Of a stretch of DNA of 36,897 nucleotides, positions 1 to 6,775 are shown piece by piece. The notes beneath the pieces were generated by a model. That model was not told the origin of the DNA. It did no database searches and worked only from the letters and a program-made list of their open reading frames with translations. This DNA is from Thermus igniterrae ATCC 700962. GTDB taxonomy: Bacteria > Deinococcota > Deinococci > Deinococcales > Thermaceae. The first letter of the stretch is position 1. Every line of letters starts with the position of its first letter. The stretch covers positions 1-36,897 of the forward strand of contig NZ_AQWU01000053.1 of NCBI RefSeq assembly GCF_000376265.1, read 5' to 3'. Made by a program: the position numbers and the translations under genes.

Positions 1-285
1 TTAGAGGGAGAAAGGGGATAAATCCTCAGTAAACCAAAGCTCCGGCTGGCCCACCACCCCAGCCCGCTCCATGGCCCTCTGCAGCTCCGGAGAGCCGAGG
101 AAATGACGGGCGGTTTCCTGGTCGGGGAAGCGGTTCACCACCACCACCGTGTTGGGGTCTTGGGCATCGCGGTACACGCTGCTGGCCAAAATACCCCCCT
201 GCTGGCGCAGGGCCTCGTTCTGATCGTAAACCCTTCTCCAGTGGTCAAAGTCCCGCACCTGGTGCCGAACGAATACCGTGGTCAT
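1..285 (-). CDS. Small ABM-fold (antibiotic biosynthesis monooxygenase-like) protein
   Basis: A 94-residue soluble protein, complete because its TAA stop is the first codon of the window on the minus strand. The start at 285 is chosen because AAGGAG lies 7 nt upstream of ATG; an in-frame codon at 330 lacks such a site. The order FVRHQVRDFDHWRRVYD, then a VYRDAQDPN turn, then VVVVNRFPD and a helix resembling ARHFLGSPELQRAM, is the beta-alpha-beta-beta-alpha-beta ferredoxin-like layout of ABM and stress-responsive dimeric barrel proteins. These usually form dimers and bind or oxidise small aromatic ligands or haem, but here the substrate is unknown. No catalytic residue can be assigned. It is divergent from the moaB-type gene, with a 119-base intergenic region that holds a pseudo-palindrome. 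Fold call fairly secure; function not. Confidence 0.7.
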   Translation of the reverse strand: MTTVFVRHQVRDFDHWRRVYDQNEALRQQGGILASSVYRDAQDPNTVVVVNRFPDQETARHFLGSPELQRAMERAGVVGQPELWFTEDLSPFSL

Positions 286-314
286 GGCTGTGCTCCTTTT
301 AGTCCACGCTCCGG

Positions 315-333
315 TCAATGGACCGTTCATTCA
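315..333. promoter_or_regulatory. Pseudo-palindrome in the ABM/moaB intergenic region
   Basis: A 19-base imperfect dyad (TCAATGGACCGTTCATTCA on the plus strand) in which 7 of 9 base pairs around the centre match. It overlaps a perfect CGGTC-AATG-GACCG inverted repeat at 312-325. It lies 30 nt upstream of the ABM gene start and resembles a TetR-family operator in size. No regulator gene is adjacent, so its protein partner is unknown. Confidence 0.35.
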
Positions 334-404
334 GTTTGAGGGAGGCCGCGTTAGCTTCACGTCACAAACTAAGCCTTCCCCTCCCCGTGGTACCTTGAAG
401 ACAA

Positions 405-899
405 ATGTTCCGCGTGGGCATTCTCACGGTTTCCGACAAGGGTTACCGGGGCGAGCGGGAGGACACCACCCACCTGGCCCTGCGGGAGGCCCTCAAGGGG
501 GGACCTTTTGAGGTGGTGGCCTACGAGCTGGTCCCCGACGAACCTCCCATGATTAAGCGGGTGCTCCGGCTCTGGGCCGACCGGGACGGCCTGGACCTCA
601 TCCTGACGAATGGGGGCACGGGCCTCTCCCCCCGGGACCGCACCCCTGAGGCCACGCGGGAGGTGGTGGAGCGGGAGGTGCCGGGCCTCCCCGAGCTCAT
701 GCGCCTCAAGGGGTTGCAGAAGACCCCCATGGCCGCCCTCTCCCGGGGGGTGGCGGGGGTGCGGGGGCGGAGCCTGATCCTGAACCTCCCGGGAAGCCCC
801 CGGGGGGCCAGGGAGTCCCTGGAGGCGGTCCTTCCCGTGCTCCCCCACGCCCTCAGCCTGGTCACGGGCAAGGCCTGGAAGGAGGGGCACCATGAGTAG
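405..899 (+). CDS. moaB: MoaB/MogA-family molybdopterin adenylyltransferase
   Basis: A 164-residue cytosolic protein of the MoaB/MogA/Cnx1G fold. This family activates molybdopterin by adenylylation before molybdenum insertion, although some MoaB proteins are inactive. The N-terminus FRVGILTVSDKGYRGEREDT and the central TNGGTGLSPRDRTPEAT are the family signatures: the GGTG loop binds the dithiolene and the RTPEAT segment follows it. The segment LPGSPRGARESLEAVLPVLPHAL is the usual C-terminal nucleotide-side helix. There is no clear Shine-Dalgarno sequence. A weak TACCTT hexamer at 391-396 sits 8 nt before the ATG, consistent with a leaderless message. Its last 8 bases overlap the downstream aminotransferase, so the two are probably co-translated. 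No other moa/moe genes are in the window. Confidence 0.88.
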   Translation: MFRVGILTVSDKGYRGEREDTTHLALREALKGGPFEVVAYELVPDEPPMIKRVLRLWADRDGLDLILTNGGTGLSPRDRTPEATREVVEREVPGLPELMRLKGLQKTPMAALSRGVAGVRGRSLILNLPGSPRGARESLEAVLPVLPHALSLVTGKAWKEGHHE

Positions 900-2022
900 G
901 GTGCCCGAGGCCTCGGTCTTCCTGGTGGTGGACGAGGCCAAGCGCCGGGCCCGGGAGCGGGGCCTCAGGCTCATAGACCTCTCCATCGGCTCCACGGACC
1001 TCTTGCCCCCAAGGGCCCCCCTGGAGGCCCTTAGGGAGGCCCTCTTTGACCCCAGCACCTACGGCTACTGCCTGAAAAGCTGCACCCTGCCCTTCCTCGA
1101 GGCCGCCTGCCGCTGGTACGAGGAGCGCTACGGGGTCCAGCTGGACCCCAGGCGGGAGGCCCTGGTCCTCATCGGCAGCCAGGAGGGCCTGGCCCACCTC
1201 CTCCTGGCCCTCACCGAGCCGGGCGATCTCCTCCTCCTCCCCGAGGTGGCCTACCCCAGCTACTTCGGGGCGGCCAAGGTGGCCTCCCTGGAGACCTTCC
1301 TCATCCCCTTGCGCCCCGATGGCCTGGCCGACCTTACCCGGGTGCCGGAAGAGGTCTGGCGGCGGGCCAAGGTCCTCCTCCTCAACTACCCCAACAACCC
1401 CACGGGGGCCCTGGCGGACTGGGCCTACCTGGAGGAGGCCCTGGGCCTGGCCCGGCGGTACGGCCTATGGTTCCTCCACGACAACCCCTACGTGGACCAG
1501 GTCTACGAGGGCGAGGCCCCCTCCCCCCTGGCCCTCCCCGGGGGAAGGGAACGGGTGGTGGAGCTCTTCTCCCTCTCCAAGAGCTACAACCTGGCGGGCT
1601 TCCGCTTGGGCTTCGCCCTGGGGAACGAGGAGGCCATGGCCCGGCTGGAGCGGGTCAAAGGGGTCATAGACTTCAACGCCTACGCGGGCATCCTGCGCAT
1701 GGGGATGGCCGCTCTCAAGACCCCCAGGGAGGTGACCCGGGGCTTTGCCCGGGTCTACCAGGAGAGGGCCCTGGTCTTGGCCCAGGCCCTGGAAGGCGCC
1801 CTGGACCTCCTTCCCCCCAAGGCCACCATGTACCTATGGGGCAAACTTCCCCAGGGGCTGGACGACCTGGAGTTCGTCCTGGGCTTGGTGGAACAAGGCG
1901 TGGCCCTGGCCCCGGGGCAGGGGTTTGGCCCTGGGGGAAAGGGGTGGGTGCGCCTGGCCCTGGTGCGGCCCACGGAAGAGCTTTTACAGGCAGCCCAGAT
2001 TCTCCGCAAGGCCCTGGGCTAG
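892..2022 (+). CDS. PLP-dependent class I/II aminotransferase
   Basis: A 376-residue fold-type I aminotransferase. The PLP lysine is K230 in FSLSKSYNLAGFRLG. NYPNNPTGA (165-173) contains the phosphate-side Asn, D197-N-P-Y200 contacts the pyridine ring, and WVRLALV near the C-terminus carries the expected carboxylate-binding Arg. The sequence pattern, including YGYCLKSC near residue 57, is closest to the aspartate / LL-diaminopimelate aminotransferase-like group, but the substrate cannot be read from it. Thermus is known to use ornithine rather than diaminopimelate in peptidoglycan, so a DAP role is not assumed. The start ATG lies inside the moaB-type gene, overlapping it by 8 bases. The stop codon lies within a 30-bp palindrome. 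Family certain; substrate uncertain. Confidence 0.9.
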   Translation: MSRVPEASVFLVVDEAKRRARERGLRLIDLSIGSTDLLPPRAPLEALREALFDPSTYGYCLKSCTLPFLEAACRWYEERYGVQLDPRREALVLIGSQEGLAHLLLALTEPGDLLLLPEVAYPSYFGAAKVASLETFLIPLRPDGLADLTRVPEEVWRRAKVLLLNYPNNPTGALADWAYLEEALGLARRYGLWFLHDNPYVDQVYEGEAPSPLALPGGRERVVELFSLSKSYNLAGFRLGFALGNEEAMARLERVKGVIDFNAYAGILRMGMAALKTPREVTRGFARVYQERALVLAQALEGALDLLPPKATMYLWGKLPQGLDDLEFVLGLVEQGVALAPGQGFGPGGKGWVRLALVRPTEELLQAAQILRKALG

Positions 2023-2035
2023 CCCAGGGCCTTGC
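2006..2035. terminator. 30-bp perfect palindrome between convergent genes
   Basis: GCAAGGCCCTGGGCT is followed immediately by its exact reverse complement, giving 15-bp arms with no spacer. The centre overlaps the TAG stop of the aminotransferase gene, and the lipoprotein gene on the other strand ends at 2044. In RNA either strand would fold into a very stable hairpin. No U-tract follows on either side, so it may act as a bidirectional transcription or mRNA 3'-end barrier rather than a classic intrinsic terminator. Confidence 0.6.
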
Positions 2036-2043
2036 AGGCCTTG

Positions 2044-3270
2044 CTACCAGGTGAAGCTGGCGGAAAGGAGGGCGGCCTCCAGGTGCACGGGCCAGAACCG
2101 GTCCAGGAAGAGGGTGTGGGCGCTAAAGGTCTCCTCCGGGATGGGCCGCTGGGCCAGGAGGACGGCGAGGGGCTGGTTTCCCGCAAAGGCCGTGGCCCTT
2201 AGCTGAACGTTAGAACCCACCGCGGGCACCACCCCGGCAAACCCCGGGGCGTTCTCCACGTCCACGTAGTAGCTGGTGGCGCTCCCCAATGCCCCAGGGC
2301 TCAGGAAGTGGCGCCAGTAGCGCACCCCGGGCTCCGCCAGGAAGAAGGCATAGCCCAGGAAGGAAAGTCTCGGGCTGAACCCACTGGCGGCGAGGTTGCT
2401 GAAGGTGGGCAAGGCGGTGGGGGAGTGGGTCTCGCTCGCCGAGAGGGTGAGGGGGGGCACGGTCAGGCTCAGGGGAGCCGATGGGACCGCGGCGTAGTAC
2501 TCGCGCCGGATGGCGCAACTGGAGCCAAGGCAGGTCCAGAACTGGAAGAGGTCGTTCCACTGAAGGGCAGGCCAGGGCACCGGCTGGAGGCCCCCAGTCC
2601 AGGAGGCCAGGTCCACCGGTACGAAGCTCTGCAGGACCAGGCCGGCGTAGGAAAAAAATCCGGGGGGTGTGGTCACGCTCAGCGTGGCCGTGACGGGGCT
2701 CAGGCTAAGGGAAAGGCTGGGGGGGGGAGTGGGGATGGTCAAGGACCCCAGGCGGCCAAAGTGGGGGGTGGAGGTGCTCCCGCTAAGGACGAAGCCGAAC
2801 ACGGCCACCTCCCGCCCGTTGCCCTGGGGCACCTGAAGCCCGGTGAAGGTGTTCCCCGAGAGCGCCACCTGGTGGCGGGCGGAGAAGGCCTGGCCCGAAT
2901 TTAGGGAGACGTTGAGGGTTCCGCTTTCGCTGGCCAGGGGGCTGGCGTAAACCGAGGGGCAGCGCACCAGGAGCTGGTTGCCCACCTCATTGCGCTGAAG
3001 GTCCAGGCTCACGTAGAAGTCGGTGGCGCCGGAGCTGGGGCAGCGGAAGGCCACCTGGAACCGGGCCCCGGGGGGAATGGGCAGGCTCCAGCTGGACTGG
3101 CCGGTGGGCAGGGCGTTCCAAGCAAGTGGCGGGGACCCAAGCCGCCAGGCCGCGGCCAGGGGCTGCAGGGGCTCGCCGATGCCGTCCACCAGGGTCACCT
3201 TCAGGGCCGGCAGGCCTCCGCTGCAACCCGCCAGCACGAGAAGGGCGAGGGCAAAAAGGGGGTGCTTCAT
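2044..3270 (-). CDS. Hypothetical lipoprotein, all-beta
   Basis: A 408-residue predicted lipoprotein of no family I recognise. The N-terminus MKHPLFALALLVLAGC is a type II signal peptide with lipobox L13-A-G-C16, so the mature protein should be anchored by a lipidated Cys. The rest is rich in Ser, Pro, Leu and aromatic residues, in short strand-like segments such as LSLSLSPVTATLSVTTPPGF and LSLTVPPLTLSASETHSP, typical of exported beta-sandwich proteins. One Cys pair, in FWTCLGSSCAIRREYY, may form a disulphide. GGAGGGAGGC lies just upstream of the ATG. The gene follows the LamG lipoprotein gene by 9 bases on the same strand, so the two are almost surely one operon and may form a surface pair. 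No enzymatic motif is seen. Confidence 0.75.
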   Translation of the reverse strand: MKHPLFALALLVLAGCSGGLPALKVTLVDGIGEPLQPLAAAWRLGSPPLAWNALPTGQSSWSLPIPPGARFQVAFRCPSSGATDFYVSLDLQRNEVGNQLLVRCPSVYASPLASESGTLNVSLNSGQAFSARHQVALSGNTFTGLQVPQGNGREVAVFGFVLSGSTSTPHFGRLGSLTIPTPPPSLSLSLSPVTATLSVTTPPGFFSYAGLVLQSFVPVDLASWTGGLQPVPWPALQWNDLFQFWTCLGSSCAIRREYYAAVPSAPLSLTVPPLTLSASETHSPTALPTFSNLAASGFSPRLSFLGYAFFLAEPGVRYWRHFLSPGALGSATSYYVDVENAPGFAGVVPAVGSNVQLRATAFAGNQPLAVLLAQRPIPEETFSAHTLFLDRFWPVHLEAALLSASFTW

Positions 3271-3279
3271 GCCTCCCTC

Positions 3280-4041
3280 CTACTGCCCGCTGTAGATGGG
3301 GTTAACGGTGCCCATCTTGACCTCGTCCAGCCCGATCTCGCAGTGGCCCATCCCGCTTGGGGGGGTGTGCAGGGCCCCGATCCAGAGGGGCAGGGTGTTG
3401 GTGGTGCTGCCCCCAGGCGCGGTGAAGGTCCCCGCGGGGCTCCCGTTCACGTAAAAGACCCCGCTGGCCCCGTCCACCTTCACCGCCACCTGGGTCCAGG
3501 TGCCCCCCGAAGGTGGGGTGAAGTTGGCCGTAAAGCTTTGGGTGGAGGTGAAGGTGCTCCCCCCAAGGCGCAAGGCCGCCCGCACCTGGCCTGGCCCGGT
3601 GCCCTCTAGGTAGAAGGTGTAGCCGTTACTCCCACCCCACTTGTCCAGGATGGGATAGTAGGCCCCCGCCCCGCACTGGACCGGGGCCACATGGGCCTCG
3701 AGGTAGAGGCTCCCATACCCCAGGTTGAGGTCTGGGGTGGAGGGGACCTCCACCCAGGTGGCCCCGTTCCCGGGGAAGTACAGCCCGCCTGCCATCTGGC
3801 CGCTCACCGCCATGGGCCCTGTCATGCTGGGCCAAGCGGCCACCGCGCCGGGCTTGGGGGTGCCGGTGTTGAGGATGGGGTTGGCCACCACGTCGGCCAC
3901 GCTGGTGGCTCCCGCGGCCTCGTTCAGGGGCCAGTGGGCCCGGAGGCAGATGGGGGTGGTGCAGGCGGCCTGGGGGGAGCACCCGGCCAAAGGGCCCGCA
4001 AGGGCCAGGCTGAGGGCCAAAAGTGTATACCTGTTCCGCAT
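3280..4041 (-). CDS. LamG-like (concanavalin A-type jellyroll) lipoprotein
   Basis: A 253-residue predicted lipoprotein with lipobox L18-A-G-C21 after a hydrophobic signal peptide. The mature part reads as a LamG/Laminin_G_3 jellyroll. It has LRAHWPLNEAAGATSVADV at the start, GGLYFPGNGATWVEVP, then SLYLEAHVAP, YPILDKWGGSNGYTFYLEG, WTQVAVKVDGASGVFYVNG, and finally LPLWIGALHTPP followed by IGLDEVKMG. This is the usual strand order of bacterial LamG domains, which bind glycans or proteins at the cell surface. Cysteines at 27 and 32 and two later ones may form disulphides. The Shine-Dalgarno AAGGGAG lies 6 nt before ATG but is inside one arm of a hairpin (4048-4062). It is first in a two-gene unit with the lipoprotein at 2044-3270. 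The ligand is unknown. Confidence 0.78.
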   Translation of the reverse strand: MRNRYTLLALSLALAGPLAGCSPQAACTTPICLRAHWPLNEAAGATSVADVVANPILNTGTPKPGAVAAWPSMTGPMAVSGQMAGGLYFPGNGATWVEVPSTPDLNLGYGSLYLEAHVAPVQCGAGAYYPILDKWGGSNGYTFYLEGTGPGQVRAALRLGGSTFTSTQSFTANFTPPSGGTWTQVAVKVDGASGVFYVNGSPAGTFTAPGGSTTNTLPLWIGALHTPPSGMGHCEIGLDEVKMGTVNPIYSGQ

Positions 4042-4047
4042 GGGTAT

Positions 4048-4090
4048 CTCCCTTCGAGGGAGCCAAAAGGGGGCTCTTTTCGGGGAAAAG
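4048..4090 (-). promoter_or_regulatory. Chain of three overlapping hairpins in the LamG leader
   Basis: Immediately upstream of the LamG lipoprotein start there are three abutting inverted repeats. They are CTTTTC-3 nt-GAAAAG at 4076-4090, GAGCC-7 nt-GGCTC at 4060-4076, and CTCCCT-3 nt-AGGGAG at 4048-4062, and neighbours share 1-3 bases. The last contains the ribosome binding site (AAGGGAG, read on the minus strand). Because the repeats overlap, not all stems can form fully at once. An effect on translation initiation is inferred. The rest of the 4042-4157 gap holds an AT-rich TTTAAACTAAA patch near 4119-4129 that could be a promoter, but no convincing -35 is visible. Confidence 0.45.
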
Positions 4091-4157
4091 GGCGCTCTTC
4101 TGGCTGGCCTCGAGGTTTAGTTTAAAGAGGCGGGGATGAACGCGCCCTGAACAGGGG

Positions 4158-5396
4158 CTACTGCCAGCGCGCCTCGGGGGGAAGCCCCTTCAAGGCCCGC
4201 AGCACCTCCCCCACCAGGTAGAGGCTTCCCGCCACCACCACCCGCTCGGCTAGGGCAAAGCCCCGCTCCAGGGCCCTCAGGGGGTCTTCCTCCACCCAGG
4301 CCCCGGGGAAGAGGGGAAGGAGGGCCCTGGGGTCCTGGGCCCTGGGGGAATGGTAGCGGGTGAGGACCACGGGGCCCAGGTCCTTCAGGGCCTGGGCCAT
4401 GGCCCTGTGGTCCTTCTCCCGGCTGAAGCCCAGGACCAGGGCCGCGGGCAGGAGGCCGTGGAAGCGGAGGGCCTCGCGGAGGGCAAAGGCCCCCTCGGGG
4501 TTGTGGGCCCCGTCCAGGATGAGGGGCCTTCCCCTCCAGGTGAGGCGCTGGAGCCGCCCCGGGTTCTCCGCCCGGGCCAGGCCCCGGGCCACCGCCTCCC
4601 AGGAGGCCCCCAGGAGCCTCCCCCCCACCGCCGCCAGGGCCAGGTTGGCCGCCTGGTGGGGGCCCAGGAGGGAGGTCTGGAAGCCCCGCCTTTCCCCCTT
4701 CAGCTCCAGGGTGAAGGCCAGGCCCTGGGGCAAGGGGGCCACCTCCTCCACGGCGAAATCCTCCCCCAAAACCCAAAGGGGCGCCCCAAGCCCCCGGGCC
4801 TGGGCCCGAAGCTCGGCCAGGCCCTCCCCCTGGGCGGCGGTGAGGGCGGGCACCCCCCGGCGGAGGATCCCCGCCTTCTCCCGGGCCACATCCCTCAGGG
4901 TGGGGCCCAGGACCTCCAAGTGGTCGTGGCCGATGTTGGTGACGATGGAGAGGAGGGGCTCCGCGGCGTTGGTGGCGTCCAGGCGCCCCCCCAGCCCCAC
5001 CTCCAACACGGCCAGCTCCACCCCCTCCCGGGCGAAGTGGAGGAGGGCTAGGGCGGTGGCCACCTCAAAGAAGCTGGCCCCCACCGCCTCCGCGTGGGGG
5101 CGTACCTCCTCCAGAAGGCCGGCGAGCCTGGCCTCGGGGATGGGGGTCCCCGCCACGGCCACCCGCTCCGGAAAGGCCACCAGGTGGGGGCTGGTGTAAA
5201 GCCCCACCTTGAGCCCCGCCTCCTCCAGGATGGCCGCCAGGGCCCGGGCCACCGAGCCCTTGCCGTTGGTACCCCCCACGAGGACGGTGGGAAAAGCCTC
5301 CTCAGGATGGCCCAGACGGGCCAGGAGGGCCCGGATGCGTTCCAGGCCGGGGGTGATGATCCCCTGGCGGGCGTAGAGCCAGGCCAGGGCGTCCAT
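4158..5396 (-). CDS. folC: Dihydrofolate synthase / folylpolyglutamate synthase
   Basis: A 412-residue cytosolic Mur-ligase-family enzyme. It joins glutamate to dihydropteroate and extends the polyglutamate tail of folates using ATP. The P-loop GGTNGKGS (41-48) is the FolC version of the Mur ligase motif. It is followed by GLYTSPHLVAFPERV (omega-loop and folate site), GLGGRLDATNA, and NIGHDHLEVLGPTLRDVAREKAGI. The C-terminal domain has LILDGAHNPEGAFALREAL, the standard DGAHNP motif, and VLGFSREKDHRAMAQAL. Length is normal. The gene begins at the base directly after the stop codon of the upstream Fur-family gene, so the two form one transcript. Confidence 0.95.
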   Translation of the reverse strand: MDALAWLYARQGIITPGLERIRALLARLGHPEEAFPTVLVGGTNGKGSVARALAAILEEAGLKVGLYTSPHLVAFPERVAVAGTPIPEARLAGLLEEVRPHAEAVGASFFEVATALALLHFAREGVELAVLEVGLGGRLDATNAAEPLLSIVTNIGHDHLEVLGPTLRDVAREKAGILRRGVPALTAAQGEGLAELRAQARGLGAPLWVLGEDFAVEEVAPLPQGLAFTLELKGERRGFQTSLLGPHQAANLALAAVGGRLLGASWEAVARGLARAENPGRLQRLTWRGRPLILDGAHNPEGAFALREALRFHGLLPAALVLGFSREKDHRAMAQALKDLGPVVLTRYHSPRAQDPRALLPLFPGAWVEEDPLRALERGFALAERVVVAGSLYLVGEVLRALKGLPPEARWQ

Positions 5397-5792
5397 CTAG
5401 CCCCTGGGGGCCGCCTTGCAGGTGGGGCAGAGGCCCCGGAAGGTCACCTCTGCGGTGCGCACCTCCACCCCGGGGTGGGCCGCCTGGGCCAGGGCCACCA
5501 GGTCCGGGAGGTCCAGCTCCAGGTCCACGATCTCCCCGCACCCCTGGCACACCAGGTGCAGGTGGGGGTGGAGGTTGGCGTCGTAGCGGGTAGCCTCCCC
5601 CGCCTTGCTGATGGGGATGAGGTAGCCCTCGGCCACCAGGGCCTCGAGGGTGCGGTAGATGGTGCCCAGGCTCACCTTGGGCACGGTCTTGCGCACCTCC
5701 TGGTAGATCCAGGCGGCATCGGGGTGGTTGTGGGCCCGCCGCACCACCTCCAGCACGGCCTTGCGTTGGCGGGTCAGACGCTTCAGCGCCAT
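5397..5792 (-). CDS. Fur-family metal-dependent transcriptional regulator (PerR/Zur-like)
   Basis: A 131-residue DNA-binding regulator. The winged helix includes TRQRKAVLEVVRRAHNHPDAA and the recognition region VSLGTIYRTLEALVAEGYL (40-58). The metal sensing segment is H75-P-H77-L-H79. C82-x2-C85 and C122-x2-C125 form the usual structural zinc site. Whether it senses iron, peroxide or zinc cannot be decided from sequence. The ATG at 5792 is preferred over a GTG at 5801. A TATAGT hexamer (5800-5805) lies 7 nt before the ATG, which puts the transcript start on the codon, and the upstream GTG would overlap that hexamer. The gene is immediately followed by folC without a gap, an unusual partner. 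Confidence 0.88.
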   Translation of the reverse strand: MALKRLTRQRKAVLEVVRRAHNHPDAAWIYQEVRKTVPKVSLGTIYRTLEALVAEGYLIPISKAGEATRYDANLHPHLHLVCQGCGEIVDLELDLPDLVALAQAAHPGVEVRTAEVTFRGLCPTCKAAPRG

Positions 5793-5799
5793 CGCCCCC

Positions 5800-5805
5800 A
5801 CTATA
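5800..5805 (-). promoter_or_regulatory. -10 element of the fur-folC unit, leaderless
   Basis: TATAGT on the minus strand lies 7 nt upstream of ATG 5792, which puts the transcript start at or next to the start codon. A TGGAGT hexamer 17 nt upstream is a weak -35 match. No Shine-Dalgarno sequence precedes this ATG, consistent with leaderless initiation. Confidence 0.55.
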
Positions 5806-5828
5806 CCCCAGCCCCCGGGGAAACTCCA

Positions 5829-6740
5829 CTAAACCTGTCGGGTTTGCTGGAGAAGCTCCCGCCCCCCCTGCTCCAGCACGTCCCTGGCCAGCTCCAGCCC
5901 CAGCTCCTCGGCCTCGGAGGCGTCCCCCTCAATCTCCGCCCGGATGAAGCTCTTCCCGTCCGGGGAGAGGATGATCCCCTCCAGGAGGAGGGTTCCGTCC
6001 TCGGCCACCTGGGCCAAGGCCCCCACGGGGGCCATGCACCCTGCCCCCAGGCCCCGCAGGAAGGCCCTTTCTGCCCGCACCCGGTCGTGGGAGGGGTGGT
6101 GGTGGAGGGCGTAGCAGAGCTCCTCGGCCAGGTCGTCCCCCTGGCGCACCTCCAGGGCCAAAGCCCCCTGGCCCGGGGAGGGAAGCATCACCTCGGGCTC
6201 CAGGAACTGGTCTATGCGGTTGCGAAGGTCCAGCCTTATGAGCCCCGCCGCGGCCAGGACGATCCCGTCGTACTCCCCGTTGCCCAGGGCGGCCAGGCGG
6301 GTGTCCACGTTGCCCCGAAGCTCCTTCACCACCAGGTCGGGGCGGTAGGCCAGGAGCTGGGCCCTGCGGCGCACGGAGCTGGTGCCCACCACCGCTCCCT
6401 TGGGGAGGTCCTCCAGGCGCTTGTAGGTCTTGCCCAGGAAGACGTCCCGGGGGTCCTGGCGCCGGGGGACGGCGGCAATCCTGAGGCCGGGGGGCTCCTC
6501 CGTGGGGAGGTCCTTGAGGGAGTGGACGGCGATGTCAATCTCCCGGGAAAGCAAGGCCTCCTGCAGTTCCTTGACGAAGATGGCCTGCTCCCGGGGGTTC
6601 GCCCCCTGGTCCCCCCGGGTCTTGATGGTCCGCACCTTGAACTCCGCCTCGGGCCAGCTCTCCTTGAGGCGCTCCACCACCCACCGGGTCTGGGCCAGGG
6701 CCAGGGCGCTGCCCCGGGTTCCCACCACGATGACGCGCAT
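5829..6740 (-). CDS. hemC: Porphobilinogen deaminase (hydroxymethylbilane synthase)
   Basis: A 303-residue cytosolic enzyme that polymerises four porphobilinogen units into hydroxymethylbilane in haem and corrin synthesis. The N-terminal [27 protein letters not shown] with the catalytic Asp at D78, [18 protein letters not shown] for substrate carboxylates, and [20 protein letters not shown] are all intact. C235 in [12 protein letters not shown] is the site for the dipyrromethane cofactor. A TAGTAT hexamer (6749-6754) 8 nt before the ATG suggests a leaderless or near-leaderless promoter. This promoter sits between arms of a CTTTCCC/GGGAAAG repeat (6742-6748, 6767-6773). PDH E2 ends 36 bases upstream on the same strand. 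Haem supply fits the haem-rich oxidase genes further right, but no other hem gene is here. Confidence 0.96.
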   Translation of the reverse strand: MRVIVVGTRGSALALAQTRWVVERLKESWPEAEFKVRTIKTRGDQGANPREQAIFVKELQEALLSREIDIAVHSLKDLPTEEPPGLRIAAVPRRQDPRDVFLGKTYKRLEDLPKGAVVGTSSVRRRAQLLAYRPDLVVKELRGNVDTRLAALGNGEYDGIVLAAAGLIRLDLRNRIDQFLEPEVMLPSPGQGALALEVRQGDDLAEELCYALHHHPSHDRVRAERAFLRGLGAGCMAPVGALAQVAEDGTLLLEGIILSPDGKSFIRAEIEGDASEAEELGLELARDVLEQGGRELLQQTRQV

Positions 6741-6775
6741 ACTTTCCCATACTACACGATGCCCCGGGGAAAGCC

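Noticed and set aside
18-280. A plus-strand gene opposite the ABM gene
   Set aside because: The plus-strand frames there are short, lack a ribosome site and are antisense to a gene with clear family pattern and Shine-Dalgarno sequence.
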